A stretch of 64,000 nucleotides of DNA from Levilactobacillus suantsaiihabitans (GTDB lineage Bacteria > Bacillota > Bacilli > Lactobacillales > Lactobacillaceae): the NCBI RefSeq assembly GCF_004745505.1, contig NZ_RKLX01000012.1:19465-83464 (forward strand). Direction: 5' to 3'. Positions 8,064 through 16,762 of this stretch are shown here, piece by piece (position 1 is the first letter of the stretch; every line of letters starts with the position of its first letter). The notes under the pieces were generated by a model. The model was not told the DNA's origin and did not search any database. It saw nothing but the letters and a program-made list of their open reading frames with translations. Made by a program: the position numbers and the translations under genes.

Positions 8064-8357
8064 CTAGTGATGCCGGTGCAACCGCGCCTGCTGCCGCTGA
8101 TACCCATCCAAGATCAGCATCAAGTCGATCAACAAGAACAGCCCACCCAAGAACAGATTGAAGGTGACGTAGGCGATTTGTACGGCTGAAAACGCCAGGA
8201 TTGGCGCCAGTTGCCACCACATGCTCTCTAGTATCGGGAAGCGACGGTGCCAATGCTTTTGGACCAGCGGCACGACGATCACCGCTAGGATCACCATCAG
8301 GGCCAGGCTGATCTGATACAGCCCCGTCAGGCTGTGATCAATGCGAATATCCAACAT
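8064..8357 (-). CDS. Small integral membrane protein, unknown function
   Basis: 97 residues with three predicted membrane segments (about residues 13-31, 47-65 and 67-84) and a His/Arg-rich C-terminus. Its start lies 12 bases after the stop of the serine hydrolase gene upstream, with a GAGGTGAG ribosome-binding site between, so the two are co-transcribed. No family recognised. A role with the adjacent membrane-anchored hydrolase is a reasonable guess from the arrangement only. Confidence 0.65.
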   Translation of the reverse strand: MLDIRIDHSLTGLYQISLALMVILAVIVVPLVQKHWHRRFPILESMWWQLAPILAFSAVQIAYVTFNLFLGGLFLLIDLMLILDGYQRQQARLHRHH

Positions 8358-8369
8358 GGACTCACCTCC

Positions 8370-9623
8370 CTACGAAATCGTCGACGCGGTGACCACCTGT
8401 TTAAACGTCGCCTTGGCAATGTCTTCGGTCGACCAGGTTGGCCACATGGTCTTCTTGTAAAAATTGTTCGACATGAAGATGACGCCGGTCCGGCCATCGG
8501 TGCTGACCAAGAAGGTATCCTCATAGAAGTTGCCGACCCCGTGACCGTAGTAGCCTTGGTCCGCAAAATGGTACATTCCCCCGGTATACTTCGGCGTGGC
8601 GACGCCGGGTTCTAACAGCTTTTCGGCACTCGAAGCGTGGCTAAACCGCTTGCCCTGGACGATGGCCTGGACCGTCTTGAACACGTTGCTAGGACTCATG
8701 GTAGCGTTGCCCGTCCCCAGCCGCGAGCTAACATCCTTGGCCGCTGGCGTTTCCGGATCCGTGTAGCTCCCCGGTGTTTGGCCATTATAGCCGACCGACA
8801 AGGCGGCATTTTGCGCGCGCAACTGCACGAAGCTGGTGGCATTGAGGTTTAACGGCGTCACGATTTGTTGGTAAAACTGGTGGTAGTACGATTGGTTCGT
8901 CACCTGATTTAAAATGGCCGCCAACATGACGTAGCAAATCGGTTGATAGTTAAAGTGATTCAGCTGCGACGTGTCGACGCGGACGTGTTTGACCGCGTAC
9001 CGGTAGACTTGGTGTTCACCCAGGTCCTTGTCCGGCTTCATGTCCCCCAGCAAGCCACCTTCCATGTTGAGCATCTGGCGAATCGTGACCCGGTCGCCGT
9101 GCTTGACCTGCGGATAAAATTGGTGCAGCGTGTCCGTCATCTTGAGCTTGCCCTGTTCGATGGCCCGCATAACCAGCAGGCCCGTCATCGACTTTTGCAG
9201 CGAGTTGATGAGATACTGCGTCTTTGGCGTATTGCGCTGCTTCTTCGCTTTATTGGCCCACCCAAAGGATTTCTGATAAATCACTTGGTCATCTTTCACC
9301 ACCAAGGCGGTCCCGGAAAATTTCTTGGCCGTCAGCTGCTGGGTCAAATTAGCCGTAAACGTCGGGTTGGCGCTGCCGGCGGTCCGGTCCAGTGCCGTTG
9401 TCTGGTGGTGCCGCTGTTGTCGACTCACCTGCGCATTGCGTTGAATCAGCCGGTGGGTCTGCTTTACGGTCGTCGGTGTCACCGTTAACTGGCGCCGCTG
9501 CTCCACGTGGTACCACTGCACGGCCCCGTAGCCGACCAATCCCAACAAGATCACCAGTAGCAGCCAGCGCCCCCAGTGAGGATGGGATTGCGCGGCGTGT
9601 TGTTGTCTTCGTGTTTCTTTCAT
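8370..9623 (-). CDS. Membrane-anchored serine hydrolase (beta-lactamase/class C PBP fold)
   Basis: 417 residues. A cationic N-terminus and one membrane segment (about 19-35) suggest an extracellular enzyme tethered to the membrane. The catalytic SxxK motif is Ser141-Leu-Gln-Lys144. The tyrosine motif aligns as Tyr226-Gln-Pro rather than the usual YxN. The third box is around YYGHGVGN. The family includes DD-peptidases, esterases and beta-lactamase-like proteins acting on the cell wall. The long Gln/His/Thr-rich stretch after the anchor is a probable wall-spanning linker. A paralog lies immediately upstream at 9966. It is in an operon with the small membrane protein downstream. Confidence 0.8.
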   Translation of the reverse strand: MKETRRQQHAAQSHPHWGRWLLLVILLGLVGYGAVQWYHVEQRRQLTVTPTTVKQTHRLIQRNAQVSRQQRHHQTTALDRTAGSANPTFTANLTQQLTAKKFSGTALVVKDDQVIYQKSFGWANKAKKQRNTPKTQYLINSLQKSMTGLLVMRAIEQGKLKMTDTLHQFYPQVKHGDRVTIRQMLNMEGGLLGDMKPDKDLGEHQVYRYAVKHVRVDTSQLNHFNYQPICYVMLAAILNQVTNQSYYHQFYQQIVTPLNLNATSFVQLRAQNAALSVGYNGQTPGSYTDPETPAAKDVSSRLGTGNATMSPSNVFKTVQAIVQGKRFSHASSAEKLLEPGVATPKYTGGMYHFADQGYYGHGVGNFYEDTFLVSTDGRTGVIFMSNNFYKKTMWPTWSTEDIAKATFKQVVTASTIS

Positions 9624-9799
9624 TTTGTCAAAGCCCCTGTCTTGTCAAACTTACCCTTTAGATTATACGAGACTCCCGGCAAAATACCAACCGTCAGTCA
9701 ATGGTCTTCGTTGCCGCGGCCTGGTGAAAACTGGCCACGATTCGTCTACCGTTTGCCCAAGAATTGACGCTAGCCATCGCCAGTATCCAACCAGACAAA

Positions 9800-9838
9800 A
9801 GCCACCAATCCACTCGCCGTAACGAGTCATTGGTGGCT
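9800..9838 (-). terminator. Terminator downstream of the second serine hydrolase
   Basis: Ten-base stem AGCCACCAAT / ATTGGTGGCT followed on the minus strand by TTTTG. It separates the two paralogous hydrolase genes. Confidence 0.6.
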
Positions 9839-9854
9839 AACTTATTATTGATTA

Positions 9855-9960
9855 AAGGTTAATTGCATTGTGCTCATGACGTCAAAAGTCGTCGTTTACA
9901 GTCACATAATGCGAACTGGCCGCCTACCATTACGGCAATTAGGTGCAACCTTCTGTTACT
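9855..9960 (+). repeat. Truncated copy of the intergenic structured element (5' part only)
   Basis: The run CTCATGACGTCAAAA followed by GCGAACTGGCCGCCTACC matches the leader of the elements at 27050 and 50980. After CCTACC the sequence diverges and no closing arm is present. The rest of the 9624-9965 intergenic region holds only the terminator at 9800. Confidence 0.6.
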
Positions 9961-9965
9961 GACAC

Positions 9966-11198
9966 CTATCGCAACACCTTCGCCCGGTCAATCTGCTTGA
10001 ACGTTTGGATGCCCAGGTCTTCCGTGGACCAGGCCGGATACATTGTCTTTTTCACGAAGTTGTTGGACAGGAGCACGACGCCGGTCCGGCCGTTCTTGCT
10101 GATGACGAAGGTGCTCTCGTAATCGTCGCCCATACCGTGGCCATAGTAGCCCAGCTGGTCGAGGTGGTACATCCCACCGGTGTAGTGCAGCGTGGTGTTC
10201 CCCGCCTCGTGGAGCACCTGGGCCCCCGCTGGCGTCGACAGCAACGACCCCTGAACGATGGCACGTTCGGCGCGGAAGACATCCCCCGCGCTCATTGTCG
10301 CGTTCCCGGTGGCGATTTGAATCGCCATGCTGGCCGCCGATGGCTTGTGTGGTTCACTGTAGTCGCCCGGCATCGTCCCGGCATACCCGGTCGTCATACC
10401 CTTGGTGGTCGACCGCAGCTGGGCAAAGCCAGTGTGATTCAGGTTCAGTGGCGTAACCAATTGTTGATAAAATAAATCATAATACGACTTGTGCGTGACT
10501 TGATGTAAAATGCCCGCCAGCAACGTAAAGCAAATCTGCTGGTAGTCGAATTTACCAATCTTGCTGGTGTCGATCCGAGCATTTTGACTGACGTATTGGT
10601 AAGCCTCATTTTCCGTCAGGGTCCGCCCGGGCTTTAGCTCGCCGGTAATGCCGGCCGTCATGTTCAGCATTTGGCGAATCGTGACCTCACTGCTGTGAGC
10701 AATGCCCGGATAGTACTGGTTCAATCGGTCCGTGAGCTGTAATTGCCCGGCCTGGACCGCCTTCATCAGCAGCATCCCCGTCATCGACTTTTGGACAGAG
10801 TTGATCAAGAATTGCGACGTGACCTTGTTCTTGCGGTGCTTCTTGGCGTTGGCCTGACCAAAAGCACGTTGGTAGACGACCTGGTCATTTTTCACGACCA
10901 GCGCCGTGCCGACAAACTTCTTGGCCTTCAGCTCTCGCGTAAAGCGTTTGCTAAATTTCGGTGTGACTTGGCCCCGATTGGTCCGATCAAAGGCCGTCTT
11001 GGCCGGGTCGCGTTGCTGCTTACTGGCAGCGGCGTCCTTGGCAATCGTGGCGTGCGTTTGCTTGGCGTGTTGATGATTGCTGGTCGCCACCTCTTTTTGG
11101 TCCTGCTGGTCGATCTCGTGCATCCCCCAGATGACGCCACCAATCCCCAGAATGATGACGAACAATACCGCCCAATGGCGCAAATTTCGTGTATTCAC
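9966..11198 (-). CDS. Membrane-anchored serine hydrolase, tandem paralog
   Basis: 410 residues when started at GTG 11198, chosen because GGGGGAGA lies just upstream; an in-frame TTG at 11213 would add five residues. It has a single N-terminal membrane segment followed by a hydrophilic linker, and the catalytic SxxK is Ser-Val-Gln-Lys near residue 134. The tyrosine motif aligns as YQQ, again lacking the Asn of YxN. GHG is conserved in the third box (YYGHGMGD). It is clearly homologous to the 8370 gene over its whole length but too diverged to be a recent copy. Probably a cell-wall DD-peptidase or esterase. The 343-bp gap and terminator suggest it has its own transcript. Confidence 0.8.
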   Translation of the reverse strand: MNTRNLRHWAVLFVIILGIGGVIWGMHEIDQQDQKEVATSNHQHAKQTHATIAKDAAASKQQRDPAKTAFDRTNRGQVTPKFSKRFTRELKAKKFVGTALVVKNDQVVYQRAFGQANAKKHRKNKVTSQFLINSVQKSMTGMLLMKAVQAGQLQLTDRLNQYYPGIAHSSEVTIRQMLNMTAGITGELKPGRTLTENEAYQYVSQNARIDTSKIGKFDYQQICFTLLAGILHQVTHKSYYDLFYQQLVTPLNLNHTGFAQLRSTTKGMTTGYAGTMPGDYSEPHKPSAASMAIQIATGNATMSAGDVFRAERAIVQGSLLSTPAGAQVLHEAGNTTLHYTGGMYHLDQLGYYGHGMGDDYESTFVISKNGRTGVVLLSNNFVKKTMYPAWSTEDLGIQTFKQIDRAKVLR

Positions 11199-11299
11199 TT
11201 TTCTCTCCCCCAATTAGCTAACTGGTTAACCCCTTACACTACTCATCCGACTGGCTAGCTTGCCCCCGCAATCGTCAGTCCTTCATTTTTGATTATACG

Positions 11300-11339
11300 A
11301 AAAAGCCGACCAAAGACAATAAAAGTCTTCGTCGGCTAG
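11300..11339 (-). terminator. Terminator of gpmA
   Basis: AGCCGAC at 11304-11310 pairs with GTCGGCT at 11331-11337 (further inner pairing CAAAGAC/GTCTTCG), with TTTTT on the minus strand beyond it. Confidence 0.75.
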
Positions 11340-11365
11340 GGGAACTTATTATTTACTTTAAAAAC

Positions 11366-12037
11366 TCACAGGGTTTGCTTGCGCAAGACGTTTAGCCGGT
11401 CATCAAAGTCGTAACGAATTGGTTCACCGTTGGCAACTTCCACCTGACTAATATCCGCATCCGCCACATGGTCCAGGTACTTGATCAACGCCCGTAACGT
11501 GCTGCCATGGGCGACGACCAGCTGATTGTGCCCGTCCAATAACCGCGGGGCAATCTGGTCGTTCCAGTAGGGTAACAGCCGATGGTAGGCCATTTCCAAG
11601 CTTTCCCCCCGTGGTTCGACGTGCGGCCCGAACTGGTCATAGCGCCGGTCCTGGCTGACGTGGTCCAACAGTGGCGGCACGGTCTTAAAGCTCCGCCGCC
11701 AAATCTTGATCTGCTTTTCCCCCACGCGCGCCTTGACCGCTGCCTTGTTCTGCCCCCGCAGTGCGCCGTAGTGGCGTTCGTTGAGCCGCCAGGACTTGTA
11801 TTCCGGAATGTACAGTTGGTCGATGGCCGCTAAGACAATGTTGGACGTCACGATGGCTCGCTGGAGCATCGACGTGTGCAGGGCCCCAAATTGCAAGCCC
11901 GTGGCCGCGACCAACTGCCCAGCGGCCGCCGCCTGTTGCCGTCCCTTTGCCGTCAGGGGCACATCACTCCACCCGGTAAAAATGTTATCTCGGTTCGCGA
12001 CACTCTCGCCGTGCCGTAAAATGACCAGCGTTGCCAT
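11366..12037 (-). CDS. gpmA: 2,3-bisphosphoglycerate-dependent phosphoglycerate mutase
   Basis: 223 residues. It contains the histidine-phosphatase motif LRHGES at residues 7-12 with the phospho-accepting His9, followed by [28 protein letters not shown] and [13 protein letters not shown], all signatures of dPGM. It interconverts 3- and 2-phosphoglycerate in glycolysis. It is a single-gene transcript with its own terminator. It is slightly shorter than E. coli GpmA (250), lacking the usual C-terminal tail, as in several lactobacillus paralogs, so it may be one of several dPGM-like proteins in the genome. The SAHGNSLR-type motif reads VAHGSTLR here. Confidence 0.88.
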   Translation of the reverse strand: MATLVILRHGESVANRDNIFTGWSDVPLTAKGRQQAAAAGQLVAATGLQFGALHTSMLQRAIVTSNIVLAAIDQLYIPEYKSWRLNERHYGALRGQNKAAVKARVGEKQIKIWRRSFKTVPPLLDHVSQDRRYDQFGPHVEPRGESLEMAYHRLLPYWNDQIAPRLLDGHNQLVVAHGSTLRALIKYLDHVADADISQVEVANGEPIRYDFDDRLNVLRKQTL

Positions 12038-12160
12038 TGATCATGCTCCCTTTCTCTCTTATCAATTCTCACTGACCATCATACCATAGGTTTTGGCTGG
12101 GACCCGGTCATTTGTGTCAGTTTTCACTTATTTTTCTGATAAAAATGAAAAGAGTAAACC

Positions 12161-12254
12161 AAAAGACGACTAGTGATCATCAAGGCTGATAACTGAATGC
12201 CCCTGGATTTAAATCGTTTGACCATCCGGTTCAAGTGGAACTAGGACGTCTTTT
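12161..12254. other. Long-range inverted repeat in the 12038-12332 intergenic region
   Basis: AAAAGACGACTAG at 12161-12173 is nearly complementary to CTAGGACGTCTTTT at 12241-12254, enclosing about 67 bases without clear internal helices. It could be a weak terminator-like structure, a small mobile-element remnant or an RNA. No gene is seen in this interval. Confidence 0.3.
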
Positions 12255-12332
12255 CCTCTTGCGTTACATAGCGCAGGTAACTAGTCCTGCCAACGCCCCA
12301 GCTGTCCCATTCTCAGCTTTCTGTTCCCTTAA

Positions 12333-13508
12333 TCACTTATAGTCAAACTGAGAGAGCGGATAGGTCATAATGTGCTTGTACGCTCGCGTACTAAACGTCA
12401 CATGTCCATTACGATACACCGTCGTTTTTGCTGTACCATCATAGCCATAAGTAATCACTGTCACCAGCTTCTTCTTATTGGTCGCATGAAAGTTTACCCG
12501 CGTTTCATCAACCCGGGTATACGCATGAGCGGCCTGGTAATGAGTCCGTAATCGTTTACGATTCGTAATCACTTTCCACGGCTTCCGACGATACGTATAA
12601 ACTGTCAGCTTAGTCGCACGTCCTTGTCGAAAGCTAATCTTGGAAATGCGATTGTCCATCCCCGTTACTAAAACCTTACTGATGTGATGCTGGTGATTTC
12701 GCAATATATAGGCATGCTGTGGCATTGATAGACTCTCATTCGTGGTAACACGATTTCCCGTCGAGCGAGCACTTTGCACTCTTTTTCGCAACGATTCATA
12801 TTTTTGGGGTGCTAAGAATTGTTCTCCTGGATCCCGATACTTGCCAGCAATCAGAGTTTTAGGCGTCTTCTATGTCCACCCTAATTGCTTGCCCTTTGCT
12901 GTCTCCAAATAAAGGAAATGAACACCATTATACTTTGTCACTTCCTTGGTGGCATAGAGTTGTTGTGCAGCCAGCCGGTCAAACACACCTGAAACGTACG
13001 TGTAATGCACCGTGTAGATTGGTCGGTTCCAAATTCGATGTAAGTTAGGATTGGCAACATAATATGGCCGCTTATAGGTCTTAACGGAATGAACTGTCTG
13101 TATCCGCTTCATATCGCTAGCTTTAACGTAACCCACGTTAGCAAAGTCTTAAAAGTTACTAATTGTTTTTGGTCCATCGATTCCTTCAAAACCACCCAAC
13201 TCATACGCAACTAGATGGTAAAATATCCCCTTGGTAGTTGTAACCTTCTCGATAACCCCAAGCACTTCTCCTGCTTCGGTAACGGCATCTGACAGCTCTC
13301 CTGCTTTCGTCCCAAATGACTTCAGACTCCGATAGAAAATAACCTTTTTGTTGGCCATCTTGTAAGCAACGTATACATCTGGCTTCACGCTGCTTTTGAT
13401 GCGCCCAACTTTAGGATTGGTAAAAAGACCGGTATTGGACGCTACACTAAAACTCCCCGCGATAACGAACACCCCTAAAAGCAGGGCCAAGCATATCTTT
13501 TTCTTCAA
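12333..13508 (-). pseudogene. Secreted SH3-like surface protein, inactivated by two in-frame stops
   Basis: Three open segments lie in one frame, separated by TAA at 13149-13151 and TAG at 12870-12872. Joined, they align along their length with the intact protein at 14062: VFYRSLK..GTK, GYVKA, YYVGNP..HRIW, YTYV, FDRLA..QLYATKE, GW, TPKTLIAG, YRDPG, and a C-terminal KPWK..NRKRLRTH region. Start TTG 13508 is chosen because GGGGAAG lies six bases upstream and a signal peptide (KKKICLALLLGVFVIAG) follows. The reading frame is otherwise intact, so decay is recent or the stops need confirmation. Upstream lies the duplicated regulatory region at 13741. Confidence 0.8.
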
Positions 13509-13571
13509 TTTAAACTTCCCCACCAATAGTTGTGTTACCACTTCCTCTAACCGTTCAAGCCACAAGTTTCG

Positions 13572-13676
13572 CTAGTTCTGATAGACCATCGCCTTAGTAT
13601 CATAACCGGCGATTCCTACACGAACTAGCTTGTGAGATTTTTTGAACAAAGCGGACTTCAACAGCTTACTTCTCCC
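13572..13676 (-). pseudogene. C-terminal relic of another paralog of the same surface family
   Basis: A 34-residue open stretch ending in TAG at 13572-13574. It reads KKSHKLVRVGIAGYDTKAMVY, aligned with QSKKLVRVRTYGTDSYATIW of the 14062 protein and NKKKLVTVITYGYDGTAKTT of the 12333 pseudogene. There is no start or upstream domain. It indicates a third family member once stood here. Confidence 0.5.
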
Positions 13677-13740
13677 CTAGTCAAAATCTGCAATCGGAAA
13701 AGTAATCGCACCGTCTCTATCCAATCATCAATATCCCAAA

Positions 13741-13978
13741 TATCCCAATAAAGTCGAATTATTATATTTCTTATATTGTGCCTCCCTTAACCTAATTTCA
13801 AGATAATATACAAAATCATTTCAAAAGTTGACTGCTTTAATGGTCGACTATTTAGTGCCCCGTTCCATGTCAATTAAATTCATATCCCATACCTTTACCA
13901 ACGAAATGCAATCGCGTTTGATAACTCTGTTTACGTATCCTTAAGAAAAAATTAGCCCTTCTCTCTATGCAAAAAAGT
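13741..13978 (-). repeat. Duplicated upstream regulatory region, copy A
   Basis: About 240 bp that align with 20538-20778 with scattered substitutions and small gaps. Blocks such as TATCCCAATAAAGTCGAATT at one end and ACGAAATGCAATCGCGTTTG near the other are identical. Each copy lies upstream of a minus-strand surface-protein gene (this one before the pseudogene at 12333), so it probably contains a common promoter and regulator site. The near-palindrome CAATCGCGTTTG is conserved in both. Confidence 0.75.
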
Positions 13979-14004
13979 ACGCTACCGGAGTGGCGCGTAC
14001 TTTT
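13971..14004 (-). terminator. Terminator of the surface-protein operon
   Basis: AAGTACGC / GCGTACTT stem with a T-run on the minus strand, 58 bases after the stop of the 14062 gene. Confidence 0.7.
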
Positions 14005-14061
14005 CATTAACAAAATTCTTTATTTCTGCGTTTGCCCCAACAACGACACGTCATAAGCTGA

Positions 14062-15291
14062 CTACTTAAAATCCGCCAACGGATAACTCATAATATCTTT
14101 TGGCATAACGGTCTTAAAGCCAACCTTACCATTCCGATAAATCCAAATGGTTGCGTAACTGTCAGTTCCATAAGTCCGCACACGAACCAGCTTCTTGCTC
14201 TGATGCTTGTAAAAGTGCACGGTTGACCATGAGGCTTCGACAAAGTCATGGGAAACGGTAAAATGGGTTCGTAATTTTTTCTTATTGGTGATGGTCTTCC
14301 AAGGCTTGCGCCAATACTCAAAGGTCCGTACCTTGACCGCCTTACCACGCTTGAAATCGATACGGATTGGCCGATTATCCATTCCCATCGTCAGTACTCG
14401 CAAAGTATGCTTTCGCTTATTCCGAATCTGATAAACCCGTTGTGGCAGTGCCGTACTATCGCTCACGTCCACCCGTGTCCCCGCCGACTTACGGCTTTGC
14501 TTTTTCACCACCATTTTTTCATGAGCCTTGGGCTTAAGGAGCTGCTGACCAGGATCACGATAATAGCCGGCAATCAGCGTCTTGGGTGACTTGTATACCC
14601 AGCCTAATGGCCGCTTAGCCGTACTTAAGTAAACGTAGTGACTGCCATTGTATTTAACCAATTCTTTGGTTGCATACAGCTGCGTTCTTGCCAAACGGTC
14701 GAATACGTGCGTCACGTAGGTGTAATGCTTAGTATTGGCCGGCGCCGACCAGATACGGTGCTCATAGGGATTGCCCACGTAATATGGTTGTTTCTGCGAA
14801 TAACGCCATTCAGATTTTACCGTTGAAAAAGGCTTTAACCCATCTGCTTTCACAAAGCCATAATTTGTGATTTCAGTCGTATCACCTGAATTTTCCGGAC
14901 TATTTTTATTCTCAAAGCCATTAGGATAAAACATGACAACGCGATAGTACACACCAGTTGTGGTTTCATATTTTTTAATTGCTCCAAAAATACTACCCCG
15001 TGCGGTGATATTATCAGAAATAATGCCATCTTTTGTGCCATACTCCTTTAAACTGCGATAAAACACTGTTTTCTTGTTGGCTACTTTATAGCCGATATCG
15101 GGGTCCATTTTCTCTGTCGAAATGACCTTACCAACTGGCGATGCCTTTGAAGATGAACTGGACTTCACCGAACTAGTCCTGGCTTTTGATGTTGAAGACG
15201 CCTCCGTCTTTTTCGACGGCTGTGCAGTGCAGCCAACTTCAACGGTCCCTAAGAAAATACATAAGGCAACTACGAACTTTTTTCTAAGCAT
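14062..15291 (-). CDS. Secreted surface protein with SH3-like repeats, possible lipoprotein
   Basis: 409 residues from ATG 15291, chosen because GGGGAAGG lies nine bases before it; an in-frame TTG at 15324 would overlap the upstream reading frame. The N-terminus is a signal peptide ending ..EVGC, a poor lipobox (Glu at -3), so lipid attachment is doubtful. A Ser/Lys/Thr-rich linker follows, then modules with YKVANKKTVFYRSLKEYGTK, YYVGNPYEHRIW, YATKELVKYNG and RKPWKTITNKKKLRTH motifs, typical of lactobacillus wall-binding SH3-like domains (DUF5776-related). It is the only uninterrupted member of its family here. It is the last gene of an operon behind the adhesin and a broken secreted protein. 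AT-rich relative to the flanks. Function unknown. Confidence 0.7.
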   Translation of the reverse strand: MLRKKFVVALCIFLGTVEVGCTAQPSKKTEASSTSKARTSSVKSSSSSKASPVGKVISTEKMDPDIGYKVANKKTVFYRSLKEYGTKDGIISDNITARGSIFGAIKKYETTTGVYYRVVMFYPNGFENKNSPENSGDTTEITNYGFVKADGLKPFSTVKSEWRYSQKQPYYVGNPYEHRIWSAPANTKHYTYVTHVFDRLARTQLYATKELVKYNGSHYVYLSTAKRPLGWVYKSPKTLIAGYYRDPGQQLLKPKAHEKMVVKKQSRKSAGTRVDVSDSTALPQRVYQIRNKRKHTLRVLTMGMDNRPIRIDFKRGKAVKVRTFEYWRKPWKTITNKKKLRTHFTVSHDFVEASWSTVHFYKHQSKKLVRVRTYGTDSYATIWIYRNGKVGFKTVMPKDIMSYPLADFK

Positions 15292-15307
15292 AGTACCATT
15301 CCTTCCC

Positions 15308-16762
15308 CTAACTAACTTTTCCAACCGACTTGATACTTTCTGCCTGACGATTCATAATCATATACCCCTTTCCATCACTAGTAATTCCCATCCCCTCAGA
15401 TTCACGATAATTTCTTCTGGTCAGAACTGTAAAGTGCATGGTCTTAGACTTCATCGAAACTTTCTTGTTCAGTTTATTGACTGGCAAAGTCATAAATGAG
15501 CTATCATAGTTAAAGAATAAACGGTTATTCCGGCCGTCGTAAGATAGTCCTTGGCTGGTTGTACCAATAGCGTTAGAAATTTGATCTACGGCATGGATCT
15601 TAGCTGAATGCCTTGATAACTTTCCCTTATAAACTTGAACAGTCCTGCCATAGTAATACTTACGGCTAGATTCGTGCCTGCTCGGTTTATAGTTTTTGGG
15701 GCGTCTACGCTCCTTTTGAACCTTTGTTCGTTTCCTTTTGCTCATTTTTCTAACCTTACTGCCCGTATCTCTACCCAACATCTTAGTAAAATAAAAATTA
15801 CCTTTCTTATCAAAAGTTAAATCATGTAGCTGCAAATATCCTTTAGTTTTATCAGTGAATGGCCAACGAATCTTAAGCCCAAAAATCTTAATCCATGATT
15901 TCTTCCGGATACGTAGGAAAAGTTTCCATTGCTTAATAGGTCTCAACTTGGACATACTAAGCTTTTGAATCGTAATAGAATGTTTCTTGCCCCTATCTCT
16001 TGCTAGCGAGTAAGCGGCATTATACAAATGCTTATCCTTAGGATTGTACGCAAAGCTTTGGCCATGACCAGTTTTAAATAATGGGCCAATTGTTACCGCA
16101 GAGTAAATTCGAAAGTAACTAGGTTTCAAATGTTTCTTAGCCAGTCTTCTAAGTTTTCTCTTTCTAGATTTACTAGTTGAAGAAACATACATGTACTTAC
16201 TGCTCTTAACTAACGCCTTAACAACACGATCATGTTTTCCGCTCTTGTTGACATACTTTGCTAATGTGTGCAAATTATAACGGATAATTCAACCTTTTCT
16301 GGCATTTCCATAAGTTTTCTTTGCCGCCCTTTTCTTCTTTGCATTAGACATCAGGATGTACATCTTGGCCTGCTTATTCTTGCCAATAATTGCAACTCCT
16401 TGAGGTTGGGACGACTTCTTTAATCCCTTAATCTTATAGTACTCCATTCTCTTTGTTTTTCCGTCTGCTAAAAATGCAAATCGCTTAAAAACAAATTGAT
16501 GTCCCTTCTCAGCAATAACTCGACTACCATAATACTTTCTCCCCTTCGATGAAAGTCTTGCACGTGCATATCTCCCCTTATTTGCCCGCGGACGATACCA
16601 CTTCTTCGTGATAACCTTGGTGTTAATCTTATGAGCCTTGTTCTTTCCAATATTAACCGTTGCGTGGACGGTCTTAACTCTGGAAGCATCTGCACCAACG
16701 GGGGCGATTAATACAAAAACCATTACCAATAAAATTATACGTAACCACATCTTCTTATTCAT
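15308..16762 (-). pseudogene. Secreted basic protein, possible beta-propeller, split by an in-frame TGA
   Basis: ATG 16762 begins a signal peptide (KKMWLRIILLVMVFVLIAPVG). The frame stops at TGA 16289-16291 and continues in the same frame, without ATG, as IIRYNLHTLAKYVNKSG to 15308. A single change of CGA (Arg) to TGA explains the break. The joined product would be about 484 residues, Lys/Arg-rich, with segments such as HGQSFAYNPKDKHLYN, LHDLTFDKKGNFYFTK, TTSQGLSYDGRNNRLFF and EGMGITSDGKGY, the pattern of secreted lactobacillus beta-propeller proteins. The start overlaps the adhesin stop by 8 bases (coupled translation). The 14062 gene follows after 16 bases. Confidence 0.75.

Noticed and set aside
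8994..9488. Long plus-strand open frames opposite the serine hydrolase genes, tex, pncB and others
   Set aside because: They are complements of well-supported genes with high GC third positions; no start signals.
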